The notes under the pieces: generated by a model
Databases searched by the model: none
Told to the model about the DNA's origin: nothing
The model's input: the letters and a program-made list of their open reading frames with translations, nothing else
Position numbers and translations under genes: made by a program
Assembly: GCA_035416745.1 (NCBI GenBank)
Contig: DAOLNV010000034.1
Coordinates: forward strand, 1-39,175
Length of the DNA: 39,175 nucleotides
From: Candidatus Hydrogenedentota bacterium
Lineage (GTDB): Bacteria; Hydrogenedentota; Hydrogenedentia; Hydrogenedentales; SLHB01
Direction of reading: 5' to 3'
In this document: one piece after another, positions 1-7,393 of the stretch
How the letters are laid out: every line of letters begins with the position of its first letter
How positions within the stretch are numbered: position 1 is the stretch's first letter

Positions 1-41
1 GCTTAGAAGGCCGATGCTCTATCCTCCTGAGCTACAGGCGC
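1..41 (-). tRNA. tRNA-Arg (UCU), 5' part only
   Basis: Read on the minus strand, the first 41 bases give a 7-nt acceptor strand (GCGCCTG), TA at positions 8-9, a D arm with GCTC/GAGC stem, an A at position 26, and an anticodon stem strand TCGGC followed by the loop CTTCTAA. The loop has U33 and the anticodon UCU, which reads the Arg codons AGA and AGG. The 3' half lies outside the window. The acceptor could only be confirmed with the missing half, but D arm and anticodon loop are canonical. Confidence 0.9.
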
Positions 42-236
42 GCGGAATGGTGTCATCTCAGAAAACCGAACGGCGTTCGGTTCGCCGTTGTGGAAGCGCG
101 TGAATACCGCGTACACGCCGGGCATTGAGTTAACTCATTATCCCATTTCCGCGGGTTATGTGTCTAGCCGGCAGGGGCTGCGCCAGGGGATGGTCCATCA
201 TTGCGGACTCCGCCGTTGGTTCTTGATACTCTCGGC

Positions 237-265
237 ATACGGATTGAGACAGATACGGATTGAGA
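237..265. repeat. 13-bp direct repeat, 16-bp period
   Basis: The 13-mer ATACGGATTGAGA occurs at 237-249 and again at 253-265, separated by CAG. It lies about 45 bases upstream of the rpsU -35 box. It could be a protein binding site or a small duplication; only two copies are present. Confidence 0.6.
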
Positions 266-307
266 TGTCCCGTTGCCTCAAGTAAGAAAGTATCCGAAAG
301 GGTATGT

Positions 308-336
308 TTGACAGGCTTCCCGGCGAATGCTATGAT
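308..336 (+). promoter_or_regulatory. Sigma70-type promoter for rpsU
   Basis: TTGACA at 308-313 and TATGAT at 331-336 are separated by exactly 17 bases. The -35 is perfect and the -10 matches five of six positions. Transcription would start near 343, leaving a leader of about 120 bases before rpsU. This is the strongest promoter match I see in the window, fitting a ribosomal protein gene that stands alone. Confidence 0.8.
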
Positions 337-464
337 TCTTTTCCGGCTGCCGGGGCTGCGTAACTCTTTAGGAAGATGGGCTTTCGAGGTGTTCGCGGCG
401 GCATCGGCAGCGATACGAAGCGCCCGATAGATGGAGCGCAGGAGAGAGGGGAGGTTGATTCCGA

Positions 465-653
465 GTGACGAAAGTGCGCGTCAAATCAGACGAGCCCTTT
501 GAAAAGGCACTCCGCCGGTTCAAGAAAAAGTGCAATAAGGAAGGGCTGATGCAGCGGCTTAAAGAGATGAAACATTACGAAAAGCCCAGCGAGCGCCGCC
601 GCCGCAAGCTCGCAAAAGCTATTGCGCGTGCCCGGCAGGATCAAGCTGAATAA
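465..653 (+). CDS. rpsU: Small ribosomal subunit protein bS21
   Basis: This 62-residue, highly basic protein matches bS21, which binds late to the 30S platform near the anti-Shine-Dalgarno end of 16S rRNA and helps initiation. The sequence has the typical core: a V-x-V-K start, an E-x-F-E-K-A-L-R-R-F-K-K-K segment, and an Arg/Lys-rich tail after K-P-S-E-R-R-R-R-K. The start is GTG at 465, chosen because it restores the usual short N-terminus and follows a purine-rich ribosome binding site (about 440-455, GGAG/GAGG). The gene stands alone, with its own promoter at 308-336 and a hairpin terminator at 687-715. Length and sequence are normal for the family. Confidence 0.95.
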   Translation: MTKVRVKSDEPFEKALRRFKKKCNKEGLMQRLKEMKHYEKPSERRRRKLAKAIARARQDQAE

Positions 654-686
654 TTGAGCTTTCTCGGCAATGTGTACTACCCTGAG

Positions 687-715
687 GCAGGATCGAGGCA
701 TCGGTCCTGCTTTTT
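687..715 (+). terminator. Rho-independent terminator after rpsU
   Basis: GCAGGA (687-692) pairs with TCCTGC (705-710); the 12-nt interior can extend with CGA/TCG, leaving a small loop. Five T follow at 711-715. It sits 34 bases past the rpsU stop and separates rpsU from xylB. Confidence 0.85.
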
Positions 716-765
716 CTTTGAGCAGTCCGCTTGGGTCCGGATGGAGGTGAGGAGGGGAGAGCGTT

Positions 766-2295
766 ATGAGCATGGTACTTGGTCTTGATGTCGGCACAAG
801 CGGCACTAAAGCGGTGGCTATCGATGCCTCGGGCAACCTTGTGGCGTCGGCGCTGGTCGAGTATCCGCTCTTGACGCCGAAGCCGGGCTGGGCGGAGCAG
901 CCTCCGGCTGAGTGGAAACGCGCGGCACTCGAAGCGCTCACGATGCTGGCACATTCGCCCAACGTGAATGCGGCCGACGTCAGAGGCCTCGGCCTTACAG
1001 GTCAGATGCACGGGTCGGTCTTTCTCGACAAGGACAACCGCGTCTTGCGGAATGCCATCCTCTGGTGCGATCAGCGCACCGCGCCCCAATGCGCCCACAT
1101 CACCGAAACGGTTGGCGAGAAGCGGCTCATCGAGATGGTCTGTAATCCCGCGCTGACGGGTTTCACCGCACCGAAAATCCTCTGGCTGCGCGACAACGAG
1201 CCGGGAGTTTACGAGAAGGTCCGCAAGGTTCTTTTGCCCAAGGATTACGTGCGTTACGAATTGACTGGCGCGTTCGCCACGGATGTCGCCGACGCTTCGG
1301 GAACGCTGCTGTTCGATGTCAAGAACCGCACGTGGCACACCGAACTGATGTCGATGCTCGATATCCCCGCGGACTTCATGCCGAGGGCGTTCGAGGGTCC
1401 CGAGGTTACGGGGACGCTGTCGAAAGCCGCGGCGGCGGCGACCGGACTTCCCGCGGGCATTCCGGTAGTGGCGGGCGGTGGAGACCAGGCCGCGGGGGGC
1501 GTGGGGTGCGGCATTGTGCGCACGGGGGTTATCTCGTCGACGGTGGGCACGAGCGGCGTGGTGTTCGCGTTTGCCGACAAGGTGAGCCTCGATCCCAAGG
1601 GCCGCGTGCACACTTTCTGCCACTCGGTGCCGGGCAAATGGCACGTCATGGGTGTGGTGTTGAGCGCGGGCGGTTCGTTGCGGTGGTACCGCGACGCGCT
1701 TTGCGCCGAAGAAAAAGCCCGGGCGGCCGAGACCGGCAGGGACCCTTACGAATACATCACGGAATCGGCAGCGTCCGTGCCTCTGGGCGCCGAGGGGTTG
1801 TTGTTCCTGCCGTACCTGACCGGCGAACGGACGCCGCACAAGGACCCCTACGCGAGGGGGGCTTTCGTGGGCCTGTCGTTGCGTCATGGGAAACCCCATA
1901 TGGCGCGGGCGGTGCTCGAGGGCGTCGCCTATGCCATGCGTGACAGCCTCGAGATCATTCGCGAGATGGGCGTGCCTATCGAGCAGGTACGAGCTTCGGG
2001 CGGCGGCGCGAAGAGCCCTTTCTGGCGGCAGATTCAGGCGGACGTGAACGGCGCGCCGCTTGTCGTGATCAACGTCGATGAAGGCCCGGCATACGGCGCC
2101 GCCATCCTCGCAACCGTCACGACGGGGCTGTACGCGAGCGTCGAGGAAGCCTGCGACGCCATCATTAACGTAGTTGATACCTGCAAACCCGCCGCGGCGA
2201 ACACGAAGCAGTACGACAGCTGGTTCGCCGAGTATCAGAAGGCCTATACGGCCCTTGCGCCGGGGTTCCACCGTGCCGCAGAACTCTTATCGTGA
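766..2295 (+). CDS. xylB: Xylulokinase (FGGY carbohydrate kinase)
   Basis: A 509-residue cytosolic FGGY-family kinase, predicted to phosphorylate D-xylulose with ATP to D-xylulose 5-phosphate for the pentose phosphate pathway. The N-terminal phosphate motif (GLDVGTSGTK, residues 6-15) opens the first actin-like fold; GLTGQMHG near residue 76 and the WCDQRT segment are typical of xylulokinases. The C-terminal half has GGDQAAGGVG and the ASGGGAKSPFWRQIQAD adenosine-site motif of the FGGY_C domain. Length matches XylB (about 480-510). ATG at 766 follows a strong GGAGGTGAGGAGG-type site. The 3' end overlaps the pseudouridine synthase start by 23 bases. No xylose isomerase is in the window, so the exact sugar (xylulose rather than another ketopentose) is inferred from sequence resemblance alone. 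Confidence 0.9.
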   Translation: MSMVLGLDVGTSGTKAVAIDASGNLVASALVEYPLLTPKPGWAEQPPAEWKRAALEALTMLAHSPNVNAADVRGLGLTGQMHGSVFLDKDNRVLRNAILWCDQRTAPQCAHITETVGEKRLIEMVCNPALTGFTAPKILWLRDNEPGVYEKVRKVLLPKDYVRYELTGAFATDVADASGTLLFDVKNRTWHTELMSMLDIPADFMPRAFEGPEVTGTLSKAAAAATGLPAGIPVVAGGGDQAAGGVGCGIVRTGVISSTVGTSGVVFAFADKVSLDPKGRVHTFCHSVPGKWHVMGVVLSAGGSLRWYRDALCAEEKARAAETGRDPYEYITESAASVPLGAEGLLFLPYLTGERTPHKDPYARGAFVGLSLRHGKPHMARAVLEGVAYAMRDSLEIIREMGVPIEQVRASGGGAKSPFWRQIQADVNGAPLVVINVDEGPAYGAAILATVTTGLYASVEEACDAIINVVDTCKPAAANTKQYDSWFAEYQKAYTALAPGFHRAAELLS

Positions 2296-3256
2296 GACCG
2301 TCGAGGAGGGGTCCGACGGACTCCGGCTCGACGTGTTCCTGACCGAGTGTGTCGAGGACGCCTCGCGCTCGTTCATCCAGAAAGCCATCAAAGGCAGCCT
2401 GGTGACCGTCAACGGACAGGTCTGCAAGCGGCCCAGCCGCTGCGTGGCCTTGGGCGACGTGATCGACGCAGAGTTGCCGCCCCAGCCAACGACGGAACTG
2501 ACGCCGGAGAATATCCCTCTCGAGGTCCTATACGAAGATGCCGACGTGCTGGTGGTCAACAAGCCTGCAGGGTTAGTCGTCCACCCGGCGCCCGGCCACG
2601 GCGGCGGCACCCTTGTGAATGCTGTGTTGTTCCATTGTCCTGATTTTCAGCGGCCGGGAGAAGATGTCACGCGGCCGGGGATCGTGCACCGGCTTGACCG
2701 CGACACCTCGGGTGTGATGGTGGTGGCCAAGAGCCCGCGGGCGTATCAGTCGCTGGGCCGGCAGGCCCGAGAGCACGCCTTCGAACGGTGCTATCTCGCT
2801 CTGGCGCAGGGCGAATTTCCGGAGGAGCGCGGGCGCATCAACGCAGCCGTGGGCCGCAGCATGACGGATCGGAAACGGATGTCCGTGACGGGTGCGCACA
2901 GCCGCGAGGCCATCACCAACTTCGAGGTTCTCGAGCGGTTCGGCGTGGCGTGTCTGGTAAGGCTTCAGCTTGAGACGGGACGTACGCACCAGATCCGGGT
3001 TCACCTGCGGTTTGCCGGTCATCCGGTGCTCGGCGACCCCGTATACGGCGTGGTGGATTTCCGGAGTTGGAATGTCTCGGATGCGACAAAAGCGGCCCTG
3101 CACAAACTCGAGGGGCAGGCGCTCCATGCCGCGTTGCTGGGTTTCGCGCATCCCGCCGATGGCAAGGTGATGCGGTTTCAGACCGCTCTCCCATCCGATT
3201 TCCAGGCCGCGCTCGACGCCCTGCGTCGCGAGGTCGCCGGCCAGTTCCGATCCTGA
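2273..3256 (+). CDS. rluD: RluD-family 23S rRNA pseudouridine synthase
   Basis: A 327-residue RluA/RluD-type enzyme that isomerises uridine to pseudouridine in large-subunit rRNA. An S4 RNA-binding domain covers residues 14-70 (RLDVFLTE...VTVNGQ). The catalytic domain contains NKPAGLVVHPAPGH (96-109) and the signature HRLDRDTSG (139-147), where Asp144 is the expected nucleophile; LETGRTHQIRVHL is the conserved base-binding motif. I use GTG at 2273, inside the xylB end, because the in-frame ATG at 2174 would add 33 low-complexity basic residues that lie wholly within xylB. The overlap suggests translational coupling with xylB although functions are unrelated. The paralogues RluA/RluC cannot be fully excluded; the S4 domain argues against RluA. 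Confidence 0.88.
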   Translation: MPQNSYRETVEEGSDGLRLDVFLTECVEDASRSFIQKAIKGSLVTVNGQVCKRPSRCVALGDVIDAELPPQPTTELTPENIPLEVLYEDADVLVVNKPAGLVVHPAPGHGGGTLVNAVLFHCPDFQRPGEDVTRPGIVHRLDRDTSGVMVVAKSPRAYQSLGRQAREHAFERCYLALAQGEFPEERGRINAAVGRSMTDRKRMSVTGAHSREAITNFEVLERFGVACLVRLQLETGRTHQIRVHLRFAGHPVLGDPVYGVVDFRSWNVSDATKAALHKLEGQALHAALLGFAHPADGKVMRFQTALPSDFQAALDALRREVAGQFRS

Positions 3257-3263
3257 GTCGGCC

Positions 3264-4025
3264 TCACTTCTTGCCGGCGTTTGGGGCCGGCACGGTCTTT
3301 CCGCACGCAGCGACAAGCAGCACGCCGGAGATCGCGAGCGCGAGAACCATCCAGAACAGTCCCCATGCCCAGGCGGGAATGCCGGTGCGCTCGGCGAGGA
3401 GGGTCGCGTCGGTGGCGGGATGAGAACGGTCGAGGATGTCCGCCTTGATGTCGACGATCGCATACATGCAACTGGCAAGCCCGACAAGCCGCAAGACGAA
3501 GGCGTTGACCCACGCGGGCAGTTTGAGGCCCATGGCGGCGAGTGCGGCGCCGGCGCCCGCGCAAAACAGGAAGCCGAAGCCGAACACCTCCCGCACCAGC
3601 ACCGCCGCCGCGGCCAGGAGGAAAATGCCCAAACCGGCGGTAAGCGGATTGACCCACCTGGATTTGCGGGACAAGAGCATGAGCGCGCCGCCCCAAACGA
3701 GGCTGCCAAGGTAGCCTGCCGAGATGACCAGGAACGGGATGCCGCCCGTCGTGACGCACATGCCTCCAGCTTCGGGATGAAGGTGAATAGCCCGGATTCC
3801 GCCGCCCGTCAGAAGCGCGGCGAGGCCGTGGCTCATTTCGTGAAAGAAAACCACGAGGATACGAAGCGGGTACAAGAGCCATGAATCCCACAGGAAGACG
3901 AGCACCACCGCCAGCGCCGCAAGCAACGCGGTTTCGCGCCAGTCGAGGCCTTTCAGGGCCGCGGCAACGGTTCTTGCGAGCCGCGGCCGCGCCGTCGTGC
4001 TTACTCCGGAGACTGGATATCGCAC
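3264..4025 (-). CDS. M50B-type membrane metalloprotease-like protein
   Basis: About 253 residues, dominated by hydrophobic helices. An HEMSH motif at residues 62-66 matches the zinc-binding HExxH of site-2-type proteases, at the end of a membrane segment, and fits the peptidase M50B-like family, usually uncharacterised inner-membrane proteins. Further helices follow around residues 85-110, 120-150, 150-180 and at the C-terminus (GLFWMVLALAISGVLLVAACG). The distal Asp ligand is not obvious. The start is uncertain: ATG at 4088 would overlap the neighbour by 88 bases, so I prefer GTG at 4025, preceded by a GGCGAGG segment. It is last in a minus-strand operon behind the nucleotidylyltransferase. 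Substrate unknown; it could also be a non-proteolytic relative. Confidence 0.75.
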   Translation of the reverse strand: MRYPVSGVSTTARPRLARTVAAALKGLDWRETALLAALAVVLVFLWDSWLLYPLRILVVFFHEMSHGLAALLTGGGIRAIHLHPEAGGMCVTTGGIPFLVISAGYLGSLVWGGALMLLSRKSRWVNPLTAGLGIFLLAAAAVLVREVFGFGFLFCAGAGAALAAMGLKLPAWVNAFVLRLVGLASCMYAIVDIKADILDRSHPATDATLLAERTGIPAWAWGLFWMVLALAISGVLLVAACGKTVPAPNAGKK

Positions 4026-5200
4026 GAGACGGCCTCGCCGGGCCGGGTGCTGGTTCCGGGCCACAGTTTGCGGCCGGGATACAGGCACGTGTTAATGCCG
4101 GTATGCACGCCGTCGCCGACAATAGCCCCGAGCTTGTGACGGCCGGTGTCGATGAGTTCGCCCTTGACCAGGGATTTCACCGTGTCGCCGTCGTGGCGGA
4201 CGTTGGCGGTGATGGTGCCCGCGCCGAAGTTCGAGCGTTCTCCGATAATCGTGTCGCCCACGTAACTGAGATGCGGCACGGCGCTTCCGTCGAAAAGGAT
4301 CGAGTTCTTGACCTCGCAGGCCTGCCCGACCCGGCAGCCGTTGCACAACGTCGCGCCGGCGCGCAGCCACGAGTTAGGGCCCACACTGCAGTTTTCGCCG
4401 ACGTATGCGGGGCCGTCTATCACAACGCCGCCGCGGATGACGCTGCCCTTGCCGACGTGGACGGGCCCGTTCAGTTCGGCGCGGGGACTGACCTCGCCCT
4501 CGAGCTGGGGAGTCATCTCGTGCAGCAGGTACTCGTTGGCTTCGAGGAGATGCCAGGGATAGCCAATGGGCAGCCAATACCCTTTCATTTCGACAATGTG
4601 GAAGGCGCCGCGCCCGGCCATGGTCTGGATAGCGGAAGTGACCTCGATTTCACCGCGTTCGGACGGCCGGACGCCGCGCAGCAGATCGAAAACCTCCGGA
4701 GTCAGGACATAGGCTCCCGCGTTGACCAGGTCGGAGGCGGGGTCGGGCGGTTTTTCGACGAGCCGCCGCAGGCGGCCGCTCGCATCGACTTCCAGCACGC
4801 CGTAGCCCCGCGGATCGGCCACGCGTTTCGCCAGTGCGGCATTGGCGGCGTTCGCAAGGCTCTGGAGGTCGCCGGGTGCATAGAGGTCGTCGCCGTTCAA
4901 GGCGATAAACGGTCCATCGACGTGTTTTTCGCATTGCAGGATGGCGTGCCCGGTGCCGAGCTGCTCGGTTTGCTCGACGTAGCGCAGGGGCAAGCCCTCG
5001 TAAGCGCCGCCGAACGCTTCGCGGACCATTTCCTTGCGGTACCCGACCACGAGGATGGCCTCGTCGACGAGGTTTCGCAAGGCTTCGAGGTGCCACGCCA
5101 GAACGGGCTTGTTGACGACCTTCAGGAGCGGTTTCGGCCGTGTGAGCGTCAACGGATACGTGCGGGTGGATTTGCCCGCGACCATGATGATTGCCTTCAC
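4001..5200 (-). CDS. GlmU-like sugar-1-phosphate nucleotidylyltransferase with left-handed beta-helix
   Basis: This 399-residue protein has an N-terminal nucleotidyltransferase domain (about 1-235) and a C-terminal hexapeptide-repeat beta-helix (about 245-390). It begins MKAIIMVAGKSTR and has PLTLTRPKPLL, LGTGHAILQ and LNGDDLY, the metal- and sugar-phosphate-binding landmarks. The family normally has GxGTR where this protein has GKSTR, a modest deviation. The helix includes FGAGTITANVRHDG, very close to the acetyltransferase region of bifunctional GlmU-like enzymes, so it may make UDP-GlcNAc or a dTDP/UDP-sugar. The start is GTG at 5200. The gene lies 27 bases behind an amidohydrolase and overlaps the M50 gene. 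Exact nucleotide and sugar cannot be read from the sequence. Confidence 0.85.
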   Translation of the reverse strand: MKAIIMVAGKSTRTYPLTLTRPKPLLKVVNKPVLAWHLEALRNLVDEAILVVGYRKEMVREAFGGAYEGLPLRYVEQTEQLGTGHAILQCEKHVDGPFIALNGDDLYAPGDLQSLANAANAALAKRVADPRGYGVLEVDASGRLRRLVEKPPDPASDLVNAGAYVLTPEVFDLLRGVRPSERGEIEVTSAIQTMAGRGAFHIVEMKGYWLPIGYPWHLLEANEYLLHEMTPQLEGEVSPRAELNGPVHVGKGSVIRGGVVIDGPAYVGENCSVGPNSWLRAGATLCNGCRVGQACEVKNSILFDGSAVPHLSYVGDTIIGERSNFGAGTITANVRHDGDTVKSLVKGELIDTGRHKLGAIVGDGVHTGINTCLYPGRKLWPGTSTRPGEAVSCDIQSPE

Positions 5201-5227
5201 TGCGTCACCCCCGTGTTGTCTTGTTGC

Positions 5228-5983
5228 CTAATGAATGCCCAGCAGGCGTTTTGCGTTCCCGGACGCGATGGCCTCGCGCTGCCCGGCGTCAATGTTGCCC
5301 CGTGCGAGCTTTTCAACATTAGCCACATAATTGTACAGCGGGAAATTGGTTCCGAACAGCAGCCGCTCCTTGGGGAACCGTTCCATGGCCAATTCGAGGT
5401 CGCGCATGTTCTCGTAATTCGAGATGTCGAAATAGAAGTTCCTGGGAAGGGGCTCGCCGAGCATCTCCGGCTCGCCGAAACGGAGGCCGAACGCGATGAT
5501 GTCGGTTCGAGGATGAGCTTCCACGAATGCCTTCATTACGGCCGGCGCGACCGGTTGAATAATCTCGCGATTGAACTGCCGCCGCGGATCCTCGAGCCAG
5601 CATTGTACGCATACGAGGACGCCAAGTTCGCGGGCAAGCTCCACGAGTTCGCCCGTTGCTTCGGACAAAAGATCGTAGCGGTGGTACTGGGGATACAGGA
5701 CGACGCATCTGGCGCCGCAATCGCCGGCGCATCGCCGGAGGTCGTCGTGCCAGCCGGTGAAATCGGGCCGCAGCACCGCCGCGTGGATGAAACGGTCACA
5801 GTGGGTCGCGATGGCTGATGCCAGCTCGATGTTTCCCTCGTGGGGATTGAGGTAGAACACCGCATTGAGCGAGGAGACCACGGCTCTTTCGACGCCGTAG
5901 CGGTCCATTGCCCGGAGGAGCGCCTCGATTCCCTCGACCGGCCTGTAGGGGAAATGACCGAGTTTTGCGTTGAAATCTATCAT
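5228..5983 (-). CDS. Amidohydrolase-2 family protein, HxH motif missing
   Basis: A 251-residue TIM-barrel protein of the amidohydrolase_2 group. It begins MIDFNAKLGHFPYRP, the family opening, but the metal-binding His-x-His found in many members is absent (N-A-K-L-G-H instead). A barrel-like pattern continues with AVVSSLNAVFY, IHAAVLRP, VCVQCWLEDPR, and RLLFGTNFPLYN, the last corresponding to the usual [ST]D/N-P loop with Asn in place of the Asp ligand. It may therefore be metal-poor or work by another route. I use ATG at 5983, which avoids overlap with the upstream gene; the longer frame reaching 6046 would overlap it by 35 bases. It follows a second amidohydrolase by 28 bases in the same operon. 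Substrate unknown. Confidence 0.8.
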   Translation of the reverse strand: MIDFNAKLGHFPYRPVEGIEALLRAMDRYGVERAVVSSLNAVFYLNPHEGNIELASAIATHCDRFIHAAVLRPDFTGWHDDLRRCAGDCGARCVVLYPQYHRYDLLSEATGELVELARELGVLVCVQCWLEDPRRQFNREIIQPVAPAVMKAFVEAHPRTDIIAFGLRFGEPEMLGEPLPRNFYFDISNYENMRDLELAMERFPKERLLFGTNFPLYNYVANVEKLARGNIDAGQREAIASGNAKRLLGIH

Positions 5984-6011
5984 GACCAGGGTACCACTTC
6001 CGTCTCGCTGC

Positions 6012-6764
6012 TCACGGGCGCATCCATCGCATAATGTTTTCTCCAAGGATCATGCACTTCCAGTCCTCGGGGATTTCTGCCGATAACACCTTGCTCATCT
6101 GCACAATAAAGCTCCTGCCGGGGACATCCGACCCGAAGAAGATACGCTCTGGGCCAATGGTTTGCAGCAAGCACTCGACCACGCCGGCCTCGGGTTCGCC
6201 GCCTGAGACATCGAGGCACAGACCGGGATACGGCGCGATGATGCGGGCAACCTCTTCCCAGCGTCCGCTGCAATGGGCCAACCACATTTTCAGGCCGGGG
6301 TGCTGTTGCACGCGGTTAACGCAGTGCCAGGCCGTTGACTCCTTCTCGAGGTTTCCGGTGGCCTTTATCCACGTATGCTGCAGGACCGGTACGTCGAGTT
6401 GGACGATGCGGTCAAAGAGAGGGTCCATGCGCGGGTCGTCGGCGAATTGGGAGATCCACAGTTTCACGCCCCGGCACGGCCCGCTGGCGATGTAGCGGTC
6501 CAGATGCTCGAGTCCCAGCGCGACTTCGTCCGCGCTGAGGTAGACGAGCCCCATGAAGCGGCCGGGATATCGGTTGACCACAAGCGCGACGTCGTCATTG
6601 GCTTGTTCGAGGGAAGCGGCGTCGGGAAAGGGGGTCCATTCGCGTCCAAGCGAGCACAAGATGACCTTGTCGACGCCGGCACGGTCGGCTGCGGCCAGCA
6701 GGATTTCCGGCTCGCCGTCGTCTGGGTTGCGTATATGGGCGTGGCAATCGACCACAAGGGGCAC
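6012..6764 (-). CDS. Amidohydrolase-2 family metal-dependent hydrolase
   Basis: This 250-residue protein opens with VVDCHAHI, the HxH metal motif at the first barrel strand (residues 8 and 10). It continues with GVDKVILCSLG, GRFMGLVYL, GVKLWISQF, VPVLQHTW (third His) and LKMWLAHCSG (fourth His). FFGSDVPG near residue 214 supplies the conserved Asp. All ligands expected for an amidohydrolase_2 enzyme (related to decarboxylating and lactone/amide-cleaving members) are present. It is the first gene of a minus-strand operon with the divergent amidohydrolase, the nucleotidylyltransferase and the M50 protein, and is read away from the TPR gene at 6917. The true substrate cannot be inferred. It is the better-preserved member of the pair and may be the active partner. 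Confidence 0.85.
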   Translation of the reverse strand: MPLVVDCHAHIRNPDDGEPEILLAAADRAGVDKVILCSLGREWTPFPDAASLEQANDDVALVVNRYPGRFMGLVYLSADEVALGLEHLDRYIASGPCRGVKLWISQFADDPRMDPLFDRIVQLDVPVLQHTWIKATGNLEKESTAWHCVNRVQQHPGLKMWLAHCSGRWEEVARIIAPYPGLCLDVSGGEPEAGVVECLLQTIGPERIFFGSDVPGRSFIVQMSKVLSAEIPEDWKCMILGENIMRWMRP

Positions 6765-6916
6765 TGCGAGAATCTCCCTCCCCGTTGCGCGGGCGCACGG
6801 TCACCCGCGGCAGGCGTCATTTTAGAAGGCGGCACTCCTGCGTTCAACCGCGCCGATTCTCTGGGTGGCCAGAGTGGACGCTCCGATGATAGAATAGCGT
6901 AAGGGAAGGCTGAATC

Positions 6917-7393
6917 ATGTCGCGAAGCTTATTCAGAGATATCAGAACCCTTGCCAAGAACATCACGAAACACACGAGCTTTGTGCTGCAACGCCGCGAG
7001 TCGGTGCTCAACGCTCTGTCCGGCGTTGCCTCGGATGCCAAAAAGCTCCGCAAACACGTGGGGAGCCAGCATGCCCCGGAACGGCGCAAGGCTGCCATGA
7101 AACTCCTGAAACAAGGCAGGGCAGCGTACAACTCGAAGAACGACGCGCTCGCCGAGAAGCTTTTTCGGGAGGCGGTCGCTGCCGATGAAAACTGCGCCCT
7201 GGCGTACGCGTATCTCGGCAATGCCTTGTACCGGTTGGGGCGGACCGACGAAGCGGAAAACAACTGGCGCCGTGCAACGATGGTGGAGCCCAGTTCTGAG
7301 GGGGCCGAAAAGGCCCTGCACAGCCTGCAGCGCCTCGCGAAGAAAAAGAAAGAGTACACGGACCGCCTCGACGACAGGCTGAGACATGGCTGA
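6917..7393 (+). CDS. Small tetratricopeptide-repeat protein
   Basis: A 158-residue soluble protein. The N-terminal 55 residues are basic and helical, then residues 58-130 form about two TPR units (AAMKLLKQGRAAYNSKNDA..., then AYAYLGNALYRLGRTDEAENNW), giving a protein-binding helical scaffold. The tail is Lys-rich (RLAKKKKEY). ATG at 6917 follows AAGGGAAGG at a suitable distance. It overlaps the downstream alcohol dehydrogenase by 8 bases, so the two are co-translated, which hints at a functional link. No enzymatic motif or export signal is seen. Partner unknown. Confidence 0.75.
   Translation: MSRSLFRDIRTLAKNITKHTSFVLQRRESVLNALSGVASDAKKLRKHVGSQHAPERRKAAMKLLKQGRAAYNSKNDALAEKLFREAVAADENCALAYAYLGNALYRLGRTDEAENNWRRATMVEPSSEGAEKALHSLQRLAKKKKEYTDRLDDRLRHG

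Larger units (their letters stand above)
42..464. other. Spacer between tRNA-Arg and rpsU
   Basis: This 423-base stretch carries the upstream DNA of the tRNA, a 13-bp direct repeat at 237-265, and the rpsU promoter at 308-336 with a leader of about 120 bases. A 65-codon open frame at 88-285 lacks a ribosome binding site and any recognisable protein feature, so I do not call it a gene. Nothing else is visible. Confidence 0.6.

Noticed and set aside
88..285. A 65-codon open frame before rpsU
   Set aside because: No ribosome site and no recognisable features.
619..2271. A 550-codon open frame on the minus strand opposite xylB
   Set aside because: Shadow of xylB, which has full FGGY motifs.
3881..5818. 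A 645-codon open frame on the plus strand across the nucleotidylyltransferase and amidohydrolase genes
   Set aside because: Spans two real minus-strand genes and shows no protein family pattern.
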